Shown: positions 47,120 to 60,180, counted from the first letter of the stretch. The stretch is 64,000 nucleotides of DNA from Ephydatia muelleri (GCA_013339895.1 JABACO010000017.1:3618118-3682117); one strand, 5' to 3'. The notes: generated by a model not told the origin, from the sequence alone. Numbers and translations are program-made.

Positions 47120-49620
47120 AACTGTTACAGGCCAAGCATCCAAAGCGGTCTCCTCCTTCAACCCTCGACACGGGTGCAGAATCCTTACCACTACATTGGC
47201 AAATGTTTGCGACATCCTTGGTGCCATAAAATATTTTCCCTGAGGTTTGAGAGTGCAGCACCTCATTTGGATGTTGTTGCCATTGCACTTCCTATTTCCA
47301 TCTGCTCTGCTCCTTGCTTAGAAGTGTTGTCAACCTTTTAGCATCTGGGAAAGCTCCTCAAGAGTTCTCCATAATCATGGCTGATGATACACTGACTGCA
47401 ATAAACAAATTGAAACCTGACTGTTTACAATCAGACGTTCGGCCCATAGCTTTGGGAGAGATCCTGAGGGGTCTTACGTGCAAGAAAGTACCTGTGTACT
47501 TGTGAAAGAACGGGGGAACTATATTACATATTGAAGGACTGGGTAAATGACTGACAACTAAGTAATTGTGAGTACCTCTGGATGGCTCCCATGGCCATTG
47601 ACTACATTGTGGGAATACAATGTGTCCCTCGCTGCTTGGCCAGCTTGGCTTCAGCGAAATCACATGAACTCTTTTGCTCTTTGTCTGTATGAATACAGCT
47701 TATAATACGAGGTCCTGTATTCTGTGTGCAAGAGAGCCATTTTTGAGAATTACATTTTGCTATTGCCCTGTGCTGTGGTTTTGCACTTGCTGTTCTCAGG
47801 CTTAATTCATGCAAAACTATCTGGTATAGTGATGTCAGACCATGACAGTAATAAGACTTGTGTAGACAGCAACTGGCATTGGGAGACGAGGACTTCTGCT
47901 TTCAATTTAGTGTCCATGGATGGTGCAATTGTGGAAGTCTTACCACAAAAGCAGATGAATAGCAAGGTGGCCCCAAAGGGTCCATTGCAGATGTATAGCA
48001 AGGTGGCCCATTGCTTTTTGCACTTGTTGGTATTCATCCATTCATATGAATGATGAATGCTATCATCACGCTTGGTATTTAGGGATGGCATCCTACTAGG
48101 AGAGAAATCTTCTGTCCTTAGGGTACTGTCCCCATAATTCAGGAGTAGGACATTCCCTTGGTCCTTTTGTTAATGGATCAAAATGTGAACCTTTCTGTCA
48201 AAACTCATTTTTCACCTAATTTGAAAACATCTGAACTGCTGCATTATGCCATTCTTGGAGTCTCTGTTGAGGATTACCTGTCTTGTGCCAATTCTATTGT
48301 TACCAAACACTTATGAAGCACCAAAAAATGGTTTTTATGACTAAAAGAGGTGACAATTGAAGATCCACAGGTAGCTTTAACCTTAATACGCCTATGTGGC
48401 AGTGCAAACTTGCAATTGACCATCTGGTAAGAGAAACTCCTACCTCATTGTCCTTAAAAGCCTTGCAGGACTTTGATGCTGACATTCAGCAATATTTTGT
48501 GAACAGCATATCACTGATAATGTGTAGCACCAAGCCCAGCCCACCCATGTGAAAAGGAGGGCTAGGTCTTCTTTCTCTCCCATCATGCCTGTGCTGCCTG
48601 TATTGGATCCATTTGTTGTTCACTCTGGACATTGTGATTACGATCCTGTGCACCTGACAACCATGCAGTAGACAGTCTTTATAATAATGTTCAGTTTCTG
48701 ATAAGATTAGTGCAAGCTCTTTATCCACATCACCCCTTACTCAGAAGGAGTTGTCTTCTAGACTTGATAACTATCTATTTTTGATAAATTCTCCTTCGCT
48801 GATAGAGCCCGCCTTTTTTACTATCATCTACACATGCTTAAGCAGGCTTTCTGTTATCCCCTAGGCCTACACCTTGAAATAGGTGAGTTCTTCACTTCTA
48901 TCTGATGTTGGCTAGGTCTGGACACTTCTCATGGTGCACTTTGTCCTAGTAGCTTTTTAGACATCATGCCATAATGTGCTAACATGGGGAGCTGCTATTT
49001 CCACCACAACAAACTTAGAAAAATCTTTGTGGAGTCATTTCATCGTATGCATCTGTCAGTCCAGGTGGAACTAAGGCTCTGGGCTTAGTGCAGACTTTTC
49101 TCAGACAAGGCTAGCAGACATCCAAATTATATGGATCAGAATCAGAAAACACCAGCCACTATTGACATCTCTGTTGTTTCACTGCTTTTAATACAAATAT
49201 ATTGACTGCAGCTGGAGTGTAGTGCTAGCAAGTTTACATCGTAGGTGCTAAGCAGGCACATGACACCTTAAAGCATTTAGAAAGATCTAGAAAGACCCTT
49301 ATTCTATATATTGCATGTGCATGTTCTGTCGAAAATCATTGTTGCTAGTGAGCTGAATACTGTGATTGGGTGTGTGCATTACAGGAGCAACAGCAGATGT
49401 AGCCTTAGAAGCAGCTGAGCAGAAGAAGCACACCACCAATTATACCAAGTGTTCTGAGCTGGGGAGGGTTTTCATCCCTCTTGTGCTGGAATAGTATGAA
49501 GCATGGGGCAGAGAAACACAACCATATCTAGTTTGGCATCAATGTTTGCCATCGATTGTTCAGCATCACAATCTCAAGCCATCTTTGAACTATATTAAAG
49601 GCTAAACATTTGGTTAGTGA
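47120..49620 (+). mobile_element. Degenerate LINE-like reverse transcriptase relic
   Basis: Readable scraps in order are AVSSFNPRHGCRI, LASGKAPQEFSIIMADDTL and VRPIALGEILRGLTC (47330-47490, the polymerase fingers), a GVQQGDPLGPLLFAL-like region near 47965-48020, and a nuclease-like C-terminal region near 48960-49600 (HHAIMC, TIDISVVSLL, ending near a PLVLE-like segment). Stops and frame changes are frequent, so it is old. The same family supplies the younger 571-bp insertion at 14940-15510. A solo LTR has inserted into its 3' part at 49218-49383. Confidence 0.6.
49218..49383 (+). repeat. Solo LTR of the second Gypsy family, TSD GGAG
   Basis: It begins TGTAGTGCTAGCAAGTTTAC and ends GTGTGTGCATTACA, with GGAG on both sides (49214-49217 and 49384-49387). 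It matches the LTR at 32255-32421, for example TAAGCAGGCACATGACA. It interrupts the old reverse-transcriptase relic. Confidence 0.75.
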
Positions 49621-51397
49621 GAGCCAATGCTATCACAATTTAGGTTCTTTAAATATCAGTGCATGCATCAGTGTCTTTTACCTGTATTGTTTATATTCAA
49701 CTGCTGAACATAAAGACATACAAGACATTTATTGTTCTAAAGTCTTAAGACAGGCAAATAATGGGCAAGCAAGACTTCAGCATTTACCGCATAAGTATGA
49801 TAGCTAAGGCAAGTCCTGATGGCTCTTTGCTGAGATGGACAAAGATCACTGCTTTTTGACCCCAACCACCACAAGCCTTCACCACATTAGGAGTGCGCAA
49901 CCACTCTTTTACATTACAATTGTCATCATTCTTTGCTTGCTTTTCAGGACCCCCCCCCCCCCCCCCCCCCCCACCCACCCCACCCCTCTCAGCTGTAGAC
50001 CCTGCGATCAAACTTACTACCAGGATGTGGCTGAGTTAAACGAATGAAGAATTATAAGATCAAGGTTGCAGATCAAGTGAGATAAGGACCAGTTTGGCAC
50101 AGAACATCAGCTGGGCGCAAGCGATCCTTACAACCATTGTCACTGCCCTTTGAAATTTCAGCGGCAAGACTTGCCTGCTGGCAGAAGACTACAAAATGTA
50201 CAGTCTCGGAGGCGATTGTGACGAGCTATGACAAACCCACTATGACGACATGTGAGGAAATGGTGTCAAGCTGAATCAAGAGATGAGGAACAGAAGGGCA
50301 GAGGTCTGTAGGAGAGGATAAGGGCAAGACTAAACAAAACCTGAGAATCATATGAGTAAAACTACATTTTTGTTTTCACAGAATGCGCCAGTGACAATCA
50401 TGCTCGGCAGCACTAAATGAACTATATTGCCACCTGTCAGTTGTCTTGATGCGACAGAATGCGCGGGCACTGCTGGCTCACGCTGCAGTGGCTCGTTGAA
50501 TATTGTGTTAAATTTATGTTATGTGCATATGTTTAATACTGCATTATTTCGTTTTTATTTATTTATGTGAATTGTTTGCTTAGTGTTTCTTGTTCATTTT
50601 CTTACAAAATAAATAAATAACAAATAGTAAAATAAATCCCATCGGCCCAAAAGTCCACAGAAAGTATATGTAGTTGTTTTATTTGTATTATTGTATTGTA
50701 TTCTGCCATGTGTATTGTATTATCTCAAAAAACAAAAAAATCATGTGGGAATACGCTTACAATCATAAAATACAAAAATAATAAATAAACTGCACTGTTT
50801 ATTGTGTGATACCTCACTCTTTTATCATTTATGCGGAGCAGGCAAACAAGCCTACCAATGCTGGCAAAACAACACCATAAAATATGATCATGAACTAAAA
50901 CCGCGAAAAAAGAAAAAGAAAAAAAAAGGTAATTTCAGAAGGGCTTCGTATGATTCGAATTCTCTAAAAAAGGTAATTTCAGAAGGGCTTCGTATGATTC
51001 GAATTCTCTCTTGATTGAGAGAGTTGCAATGGTTTTAAGATTGCGGTCAAATCACAGCTTCGTCATCAGCCACATGATATAGGCACGTTGCGTCCATATT
51101 TATAGGCTTACATAACCCAAATACGGCGGTTGTGGGTCTTTACACGTTAATTAAAATTAAACTATTGGATTAAATTTGCATTCGGTTTGGGGCCCTCCAT
51201 GCTGAACCAAGACGCTGTAGACATGTTGAAAATCAAATTCAATACAGTCAGAAGCGTCCTCGAGTAGCGCTACTATTTTCATCCACGGTACGCCCACGCC
51301 CACACCGAGCTGGGACAAAATGATTAACGTGCACAACAATTAACCTTTGTTTACAAGGAAATAACAGAATAACCAAATCATTGGCTGGGCTGCCTTC
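49621..51397. other. Intergenic between the relic and MFS gene 2
   Basis: No gene is recognised. The stretch has a C run of about 24 bases (49950-49973), A-rich low-complexity sequence (50740-50935), and the second copy of the 190-bp interspersed repeat. Confidence 0.5.
50928..51185. repeat. Interspersed repeat of about 190 bp, copy 2, with a 5' tandem duplication
   Basis: It matches 46797-46985. The opening motif GGTAATTTCAGAAGGGCTTC plus GTATGATTCGAATTCTC stands twice in tandem (50928-50965 and 50970-51008). Confidence 0.8.
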
Positions 51398-54300
51398 TCA
51401 AGCTCTCTTACTGTCTATGCTGAGAGGCAAGCAAGCCTGCACAATTACTAATGCTAGCAAAACAACACCATATAATATGAACACAATATTGTAGTCCACT
51501 GGAAATCCGATGGCGAGCGTTTGCTCAGAAAGAGAAGCGGCGTAGATGGCTCCGAAGAGTGCCGGTGACACACACCTGAAGTGGTGACATAAATCAGAAT
51601 GGGCATGCTGGTCTGCATGCACACTGTACATAGCAATGCAGGTGAAGAAATGACCGAGTTGGCTTTATTCTTATAGCTATTTGGAACTTTCTATACGAAA
51701 ATGGGTCTTGTGGATTGTATTTTATAACATACAATTTAAATCGATATATCTTCCGAAATATTAACGCTATCGGGTTCCTATTTTTAACACAACATACCAC
51801 ACCATTACTATATGTGGAAATTCATTTTGGTGTCTTACACATGCGGGGTACCGACGTTACAAGGTCTGATACCCCTTAGGGTTCAAAACGGCCACATCTT
51901 CAGGTAGGAGTGTCCAAACCGGTTCAAAATAGGTACCTATGTAGATAGGTCCTACCGCTATTGATTTGTTCTGTTCGTTAATGTTTGCTTTATCCGTTAT
52001 GGAGATACAAGTGTGCAAAGAAATTGCATATTTCCCGGGCGTTACGCGCCATTAACGTATTACGACTGGCTTCGAGGACGTCCTCGTAATACGTTAATGG
52101 CGCGTAACGCCCGGGAAATATGCAATTTCTTTGCACACTTGTATCTCCATAACGGATAAAGCAAACATTAACGAACAGAACAAATCAATAGCGGTAGGAC
52201 CCTTCTACATAGATACTTATTTTGAACCGGTTTGGACACTCCTACCTGAAGATGTGGCCGTTTTGAACCCTACGGGGTATCGGACCTTGAAACGTCGGTA
52301 CCCCGCATGTGTAAGACACCTAAATGGATTTTCACATATAGTAATGGTGTGGTATGTTGTGTTAAAAATAGGAATCCGATAGCGTTAATATTTCGGAAGA
52401 TATATCGATTTAAATTTAATGTAATCCACAAGACCCATTTTCGTATAGAACGTTCCATTTATTTCATTTGTTAGATTTACACATTGCACTTTTTACATAT
52501 TCATCTTCCCTTCCGCCCCCCCCCCCCCCCCCAATGTTGATGCATTGCCTTTATAAAAGAAGGTGAGCAGCAGAGAGTCCATGTGTGCTTACCTAATAAT
52601 GTCTGACATAAGCAGAGCTAGACCATTGGCTGTTCCCAGCTGGTCAGGAATGACGGAATTGCCAATAAACAGACTCTGGGCAGCAAAGCACGTGCTGAAG
52701 GTCACGGTCATCAGTGTACGACAGCAAATGATCACAACCCATACTGCAGCGACTCTTGAGTAGGAGTAGAAATGATGATGGAAGCTTTATTCATGTGACG
52801 ATAACAAACTTACGATCCCTTCAATGCTAAATAATGTATTGTTGGGGACAGCACAAATAAGACTGCCAATGCAATTGCAGTCATCTGAGCAGTCTGAATT
52901 GAACCAAACACTTTCGCCATCTGTTTTTTTGTTGTTGAAAAAGAACATACACAATATCATGCAGTGATTTCATATTTCCGTTTATATCAGTATTTTCATT
53001 ACATTGCAACGCATGTATGTACATTGTACTTCTACACACAAAGCATCAGCAATCTAGAGTAACTAAATCTAAATGTGCATAAAAAGAGTACAATCGTTAT
53101 GTTAATAGAGAGGGAATGATGCTTTTGTTCCCATTACTAGAGGAAGTGCGCAGTACAGTCTGCCCTCCTTATAAGCACACCACTTTATAAGCTCGTTCCC
53201 TCCTTATAAGCTCAGGGGTGTGTACCTAAATTAATTCATAACCTGGGGCAAAGGACAGTGTGTCTAGTCTTTTACAGTTTGTGGGAGCATCTTTTCAGAG
53301 GAGGATTTTAGGCATCTAGTGTGTTTGCAGGACAAAATGCATGTTTGCGTAATTAAATTCATAATGTTATTGTAGGTACATGCAAAAAAAACAATGTCCT
53401 TATAAGCTCAGGGAACAAACATGGAGCTTATAAGGAGGGCAGACTGTAGAGCTGTACATGTACACCAAATGAACTCCCACTAGTAAAAAAGCACTATTTT
53501 TAGAAGTGTCCCTCAGGGGAACTTTCCTGGTTCCTAGCTTCAATTGCAAGAATTAATCGCTGTGCAAATTACTACTAGTCTGTCTCTGCATACAATCCTC
53601 ACTATATTAACTAAGCACAAACAGTGCATGTCTCTGTAAATAATCCTCATTGTATCAACTAAGCACAAACGGTGCATGTTTCTGGGGATCACAGCTATTT
53701 ATTATTTTTGCACTACAATGACAAATAATTACATTCCTGGAGGTTTCTTATAACAATAATCACAGAGAATTATCAAATGTGTGACTAAGGTCGTTATTTG
53801 TGTACCTTTCATAGCAGGAAAGCCTGGAACACTTATCTATGCACCTCTGATGGTTGTATAACTATACGTCACAATAAAACTACATTACACAGCATGTGTA
53901 ACTTACCAAAGGGTATACAGGTAGGCTGAATGGGAAATATATTGCTGCTATCACAGTGCTGGATATTCCAATGTCTCTAAGAGCAAAGCCAATGCCACCT
54001 GTATTTGGCACAATTCATAAAAGCTACACATTATAATAATACAGCTTAAAGCTGAACAAATACTGGTATAAAAGTTTGAAGACATTTGTGTTTAGTTTGT
54101 CTAAAATATGTTCACAGGGGTTAGTGATGAAGGCATTCTAATAAATAGGTGGCTATAGTAAAGCTTCATTTTCAAATTCATTTTCAGTGAAACTCTCGTG
54201 AAACAATCCTTCACAAAAGTGTTGCATGTCCTAAAAATGTACTTGTATGTGCCTCCACTGCTCAATTACATTTTGTCTCAAATTTACCTAAATTGAGAGG

Positions 54301-57300
54301 AGTAGCAAACCACAAAGCATATACTGAATCAGAAGAGGACTCTATGACAGCCAACAGGCACTGTGCTGAAACAGCTATCAGAAAAATCCTGTTCCTGCAA
54401 AGGGAGGATGTTAAGCTGCAAACTCTGCAGGAAGCATTCACGACAACACACCCAACTGATTTATTAAAATGCACTACAATGTTGTATTATGTAAGTATGT
54501 CTATTTTAAATTAGGCCATATAAATTTAATTACTTGTTTTTCATCCTCCTATTCTCAAAATAAGATTGAAGCAGTGGAAGGCATTTATTATTAATCTTGT
54601 TGGTTATTATTATTATATAATTATAATAGCCATTATTAATTTTGTATGTGTGCAAAACTTCACAAACTGCTCCTAAGTACTCTTCAGGTATTGGCAGACT
54701 GCCATTCAACTTGCCCCCACTCAACTTTGGATACACATCAGCTAGTGCACATGATTCACTTTCTTCAGAACTTTTATCCCACCAACCATCTTTTTAGCAC
54801 TGTGAGTGGTTGAGATAGTTGTTGCAGGGATGGCAGACAGAGCTAGGTGTTACCAGCAAGCAAAGTTGGCAAGTGCCAGTGCTTTAATAACTACTTAAAT
54901 TAATATCTACAAAAATTGAGGCAGTTGGGAATCAGAAACAATTAATGAGTTTTATGGGGCCTTACCGAAGTATGGATTTCATGTTTTTGCACCAATGCTT
55001 AAACCTTGTGCCATTGCCAAACAAGGTGGGTCTGCACTTCCTCTTACAACAGCCAGCTCTCCATCGTAGCCATTGTAACTGAGCAATAGTAAAAGGCATG
55101 AGTAAACATATGTGCAGTAATGTAAGTGAATATGCAACCCAATGCAGGGGGCACCTACATCTTACCACATGTATCATGAGCAACTCATATAACCATGTAC
55201 ATACTGTAGACATACATGCATGATCATACAATTGAATTATAAAAATTGTATTTAGACATATCGATTGCTAGTGTATTTATATCCATAGTTGAGTACAAGT
55301 GGCATGCATGCACATCTGCATATTTATTATCTGTGACGCAATCATGGAGTTGCCTGTAACAATTAAAATGGCATGCTTCAAATAAAAATTCACTCTATGA
55401 GGGGTCACCTTTTCTTCGCTGATCTTGATTGTGCATGTAGAACCCTGTTCAAGCTCAGTGTTTTGGTTTGCAGTGTCTGACTGTAGCAGAGCTTCATCAC
55501 TGTGATCCAAGGTCATCTCTTGTGGACTGATGTCTTGAGCATCTGATTCCAATTCTCTGACTGGACCCACAGAAGATACTCTGCCAATCCAGAACAGAGG
55601 AGATGACTTCATGTTTTTGTTATTGTGCTAGTATTTTTGCATACAGTAGCAGTAGTAGTACGCACACAAGAGAATATACAGCAGTGGCACGGTTTGAATT
55701 TTGCTCGTAGGACGATTAATTTATTAATCATCCACTGAATATAAGTCACATTCAAGTACGGGGATAAGATAATCAATACCAGAATTACCGCACTATGTCT
55801 ACTACCTGCACACAATTAGTTCACATTAATGCTGGAGGCAAAGTTTTAGTCTTGCTTGTATTGCTCTACTATTTCGCCTCACAAAGAGTGCCACTTATGA
55901 TGATGCATGGAGCATAGATGGGTCGATTGTACTACAGCGTAGGGTGTACATCCTAAAATAGCAATATGTCAATGTGGTGGCAATGAATATAAATGAAATT
56001 AACCTAGAGCATAATGCAAATACAAACAGTGCAACCAGCATTTTGTCTTTTGATTATGATTATAACAATGATTTTGAAATGCAAATATTTCTCTCGAATT
56101 TTGAAATACATTCAAAGACATGAACATACTTGTGCAACGTCTCAGGTAGTACAAAGATCACAGCCAAGGCCCCAGCAATGCACACAAGCATGTTCAGAAT
56201 AAAGGGTAGAGCATATGGGAAGGTAGTCAGATAGGTCTTGAGCGTTCCATCTACAGTATAAGTCCACACAGAGCAATGCACATGATGGTGAGCATGACTG
56301 AATTACATTGTAAATGGCTAGCTACATGTACAATGACTAAGAAACATATATTTGCATGTACTGTACTGCCCAGATGCAACTTGACACATGAGCCAGTGTT
56401 GAACAAACCCCATGTGCGAGAAGAGTGCATATCACTCAAATGTGCCACACAACATTCTTGAAAAGTGAAAACAAGCAGAGGACATCTATACAGTGGCAAC
56501 ACTGCACCTATGGGTTGTGCATTTGTGACTGAGAGAGAACAGTGATTACATTATTGCCAGCCGTACGCATGCCATGGACTTGTAAGTGTCAAGTCACATC
56601 TGGGCAGTGCCACATTTGTGCATTACAGACTATAATGCATAACACGCATATTTGCTGCATGATACACTTGCACAGAGTACTTACTGGACAACGTGAGGTT
56701 GTACTGGCCAATAGGATCAGCAGAAAGCCCAGAGAAAAGTGGGGCAAACACAGCTGCTGTCATCCACGAGAATGACAGCACCGAGAAACCAAACGCTTGG
56801 TTGGTGTTGGTTGAAGACTCGGATATCACCGCTCTGAGGACCACTATTACACCTTTTAAGGATTACAATTTTCCCAGTTATTGCTATTGATTGCTATGCC
56901 AATCATTCTGTAACATTAGCCTCTATGCAACAATTGCACAATTATTCTATTGCAATGAACTTGACACTGATTAGAGCTAATGCCAGAACATTTTTAGTAC
57001 AGGATAGACCTTCAGGGTTTGTACACATTTTAATCATAAATTTACAAACCTTTTATAGACTTTCACAAGACCTTATTTGTTGCATGTGTATCAACCATGA
57101 TTATTGTACATGTGTATAATAAAAATCCAGCTGTAAATAAAAATTGTAAATACTAATCAGTTTTAAGCAATTCAGCTTTCAACTATTTGTGGACTTTGAC
57201 TCAAAAAGCATTAATTTAAGTTCATGCATGCCCATGACTCTACCTCCTTTTTCATTGGATGCCCTCTTGAGGGGATGAAAATATATTGTGCATCATATTG

Positions 57301-58260
57301 CCTATATCGATTGTTGTATACATTTCAAGAAATAAACAGTACATGCTCAGATTGGCATTCAGTATACATCTATGTCTACATGTAATAGAAAATGTGCTAC
57401 AATATTGCAGCAATTAAAACTATTCTCTGCCTCATTTAATTTTCTTACCATTGCAAAGACCCAGAATGCAACGCAATGCCACAACCATGCCATAATTGAT
57501 GCTGAAAGCAGTGATGAGTAAAGTGCCGGACATCATTAAACAATTTGCAGCCAGGACTGTTTTACGTCCCACAATGTCAGCAAGTGACCCCCAGATGTAG
57601 CTTTTAAAAAAGAGCAAGCAACATTTGTAAGTCAATAAAGCATGATGACATCAGTTGACATTTGAAGAAAGAATGGGGATGGGCATGGTGACCATCTGAA
57701 ATCAAGTCATACTGAACTTAGTAAATTTCTATGTGAAAGTTTTGGAGCAGGTTACTAACAAGTACCAAGTTCAATTAGGGCATAATAATAACAAATATTG
57801 TGCATACTGCACATATGAGCATATGTGAGAAGTGGGCAATGATAGCAGAAATTGGAAGTAAACTTAGTAATCAAGAACACAGAATATTACATTTTGATGC
57901 AAACACTTTTAGCTACACGAGTTACTATGCACAGAATTGGTATGGGCACTAATTCAAATTAAAATGCACAACTCTCACCTTCCCATTATCCTTCCTCCAA
58001 AGTATGATGCAACAACAATCCCTGCATAGTTGCCTACATGATATCAATGCATAAAGCTAGTTCAGAGGGCAGCATCATCAAATATACTGTAGCATACTGC
58101 AAAGGCAATCAACTTGACAAATCTAGAAAATTGACAACATGGTAGTGATGATGACTTACTGAGTGCGGCAGTATCTTTGCCAGGTAGGAAAAACTTCGTC
58201 ATGAAAGGCAGGAAAGGGTACAGCATCAGTACATTGTAAGCATTTGACAGCTGCAATGGA
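51398..58260 (-). CDS. MFS transporter 2, paralogue of MFS 1, 5' end not found
   Basis: Minus-strand exons lie near 58260-58160 (LSNAYNVLMLYPFLPFMTKF, TM1), 58035-57979 (YAGIVVASYFGGRIMGR), 57600-57449 (YIWGSLADIVGRKTV, motif A), 56850-56685, 56252-56130 (FPYALPFILNMLVCIAGALA, TM6), 55590-55412 (acidic central loop), 55075-54962, 54415-54290, 54000-53907, 52920-52812, 52757-52593 and 51576-51398 (PALFGAIYAASLSEQTLAIG, TM12, stop after SIDSKRA). Exon order and cut points mirror MFS 1, so the genes arose by duplication and lie tail to tail. A first exon like the KIYIATFIGY exon of MFS 1 is not recognised upstream, so the start is unknown. A foldback palindrome, a TA MITE and a stray reverse-transcriptase tail lie in its introns. 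It should be a membrane exporter of unknown substrate. Confidence 0.78.
51682..52457. repeat. Long foldback palindrome, about 776 bp, in an intron of MFS gene 2
   Basis: The ends TGGAAC.TTCTATACGAAAA and TTTTCGTATAGAACGTTCCA are inverted. The arms remain complementary over almost 390 bases each, through CCCCGCATGTGTAAGACACC and GGTTCAAAATAGG, to a centre near 52070. The inner 300 bases are the same repeat as 1090-1320. The outer parts share patterns with the foldback at 20472-21050. Confidence 0.9.
53156..53446. mobile_element. Tigger/pogo-like MITE, TA target
   Basis: It begins CAGTCTGCCCTCCTTATAAG and ends CTTATAAGGAGGGCAGACTG, perfect 20-bp inverted repeats, with TA on each side. The CAGT...CTTATAA form is typical of pogo/Tigger-type Tc1-mariner ends. 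A further CTCCTTATAAGCTC copy lies just inside the left end. Non-coding. Confidence 0.85.
56930..57010 (+). pseudogene. Stray tail of the reverse-transcriptase family
   Basis: The frame reads MNLTLIRANARTFLV, matching the LIRANARAILRRV ending of the insertion at 14940-15510. Only the last few dozen bases are recognisable. Confidence 0.5.
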
Positions 58261-59806
58261 CAAAATTTATTCGTAGCAATGAGCGTTTTCTGTTAATGGC
58301 AGAGCCACATGTGGCATTGCATTGGATGGCTGATGATATTAAAAAAAACAAAAAACAACAAACAAAAAACGGCATGCACATTATTGCTACCGCTGTGTAG
58401 CTGCGGTCGTTAGGATTAGAGACTTAGGCGCCGAAGGCGCCGAAGCAAAGCCAACTGTTCACTTCGGATCCGAATCCGTCGTCCAATACCGCCCATCTCC
58501 ACCCTCGACCCTTTTTAATCTTCAGCCCCCTATAAAAACGCCCAAACCACAACAGTGGAAAAAAAGAAAGGTTTTGGTGAAAAATGGGATAGAATTTTGA
58601 CGCTGTCGTAGGGAAGATAAAATAGGAACCCGAATCGCTCTGGAATTAAGTGTTGTGGCTGCATGTCACAAATATGACGGATTCGTGCCAAGTCAGTCAG
58701 ACGGCACACCACACTGGGCAATAAAAGAGGAGGGAATTCCCATCCATCCGGCTCAAGCGGAAAGACACATTCACTGGCCCATTCTCCTTAGAGACCAGCC
58801 TAGAAGAGTTGTGGATTACGTGTACCTGATGTATGCCACGACAGGTATGAAAACACCACTGAGGCTCGTCAACCAATGTATGGATGCCTCTGATATTTTT
58901 TTTGACAGCTTTACTTATATAGTATAAATTACCCTACAGCTGTACATCTACGTACCAATTGAAGACAGCATCAACTTCTTTTGGGCAATGAAAGTGCAAA
59001 TCCTGCATGCTAATCAAAATGTGTTTGGCTGTAGCAATGTTGCAGGAACAAAATAGTACCTTTCTGCAACACAGTTTGCTTTGTTGACCACTTATAACAT
59101 GCAGGGCTTTAATTAAGCTATTTCTCTGTTTTTATTAAATCACATGCTATCACATCTGATTAAATGCCGATTATATTCATTGCTCATCAGTGATATACTA
59201 ACATCATCATTGAACATTCCAATACCAATATGCATGCAAATTATTTGTGTACAGAAAGCTATTTTTCCACATTTTCACAGTATAGAGATCTTACCATGGA
59301 TTGTTGTGCACAAAATAGTCGATTTAACCATAATAACCACACCAGTAAAACATAAAATTGGTGTATTAAAATTATGCAAAGTAAAAAGTTATACTTTTAG
59401 AAAAACATGGGTACCAAGTAGAATTTAATCTGACCAGGTCAATTATAAAATTATTCTCTTAGTGGCCCATTTTGCTTTATGTAAGTACCATCTTATACAC
59501 ATGAATAGCTTATCATTAAATGCCAATTTATAGTACACTTATGGGGCATTATTAATAGTGTATGTGTGTTAAGATGTGTCTATCTGAAATGGAGCATAAC
59601 TCAGCATATATAGGTGTGAAGTTACTCTTTCGTGGGCAACAGCGCAATATTGCGCTGCAATAATGCCACTTTTTTATTTTACCATTTTGGTTTTTGGAGT
59701 CAACAACACATTGTTCAGAGAAAAAGTTTATTTGTTTGTTAAATTATCCGAAGCTGTGTACTACGTACATGTAGGAACGTTTACCTGAAACGCTTATTCC
59801 ATCTAA
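58261..59806. other. Region upstream of MFS gene 2, no clear gene
   Basis: A 90-residue plus-strand frame at 58655-58927 (MAACHKYDGFVPSQSDGTPH) is not recognised. A GC-rich hairpin (GGCGCCGAAGGCGCC) lies near 58430. A partial relative of the TTAA MITE at 43449 begins at 59622 (TTACTCTTTCGTGGGCAAC). The promoter and first exon of MFS 2 may be here but I cannot place them. Confidence 0.4.
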
Positions 59807-60036
59807 TTAACCGATTAACACCGGAATATTTTCCGTATAACTAAAATAGAGGTGTCTAAAATAAATGAATTGAGGCAGCAGAGGAATGTTAGGTAGCAGT
59901 AAGGAGGGTTTCAACAATATGAACTGATGCCGTGAAAATGAATAACTTCTAATTGGTATAATGTTTCAATGGGTCTGGAAGAATTCTTTGGTAATGGTAA
60001 ACACATCTTTGACATCTCTCGGCGTTAATCGGTTAA
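59807..60036. mobile_element. TTAA MITE, TIR TTAACCGATTAAC
   Basis: It begins TTAACCGATTAACACCGG and ends CGGCGTTAATCGGTTAA, inverted repeats of about 17 bases with TTAA at the borders. It stands directly beside the 5' LTR of the right-edge Gypsy element. Non-coding. Confidence 0.75.
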
Positions 60037-60039
60037 AAG

Positions 60040-60180
60040 TGTAGTAGTAGACTGGGACATGTATGCGCATGCGCTGTGTAGTGGGGGGGTCTTATTGGAG
60101 TTCGTGTATAGGTTGTGTAGGTATGTTATGAGCTGCGTGATTCAACATATGGTTCGTGCATAATCTGGTACAACGCTACA
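60040..60180 (+). repeat. Probable 5' LTR and primer-binding site of the third Gypsy element
   Basis: The stretch begins TGTAGTAGTAGACTGGG and ends GGTACAACGCTACA, and is followed at once by TGGTGGCCGCAGTGGGAT, whose TGG start fits a tRNA primer site. The partner LTR lies outside the window, so this rests on position and ends only. Confidence 0.55.

Noticed and set aside
58655-58927. 90-residue frame upstream of MFS gene 2 as a host gene
   Set aside because: No recognisable domain and no supporting neighbours; kept only as a note.
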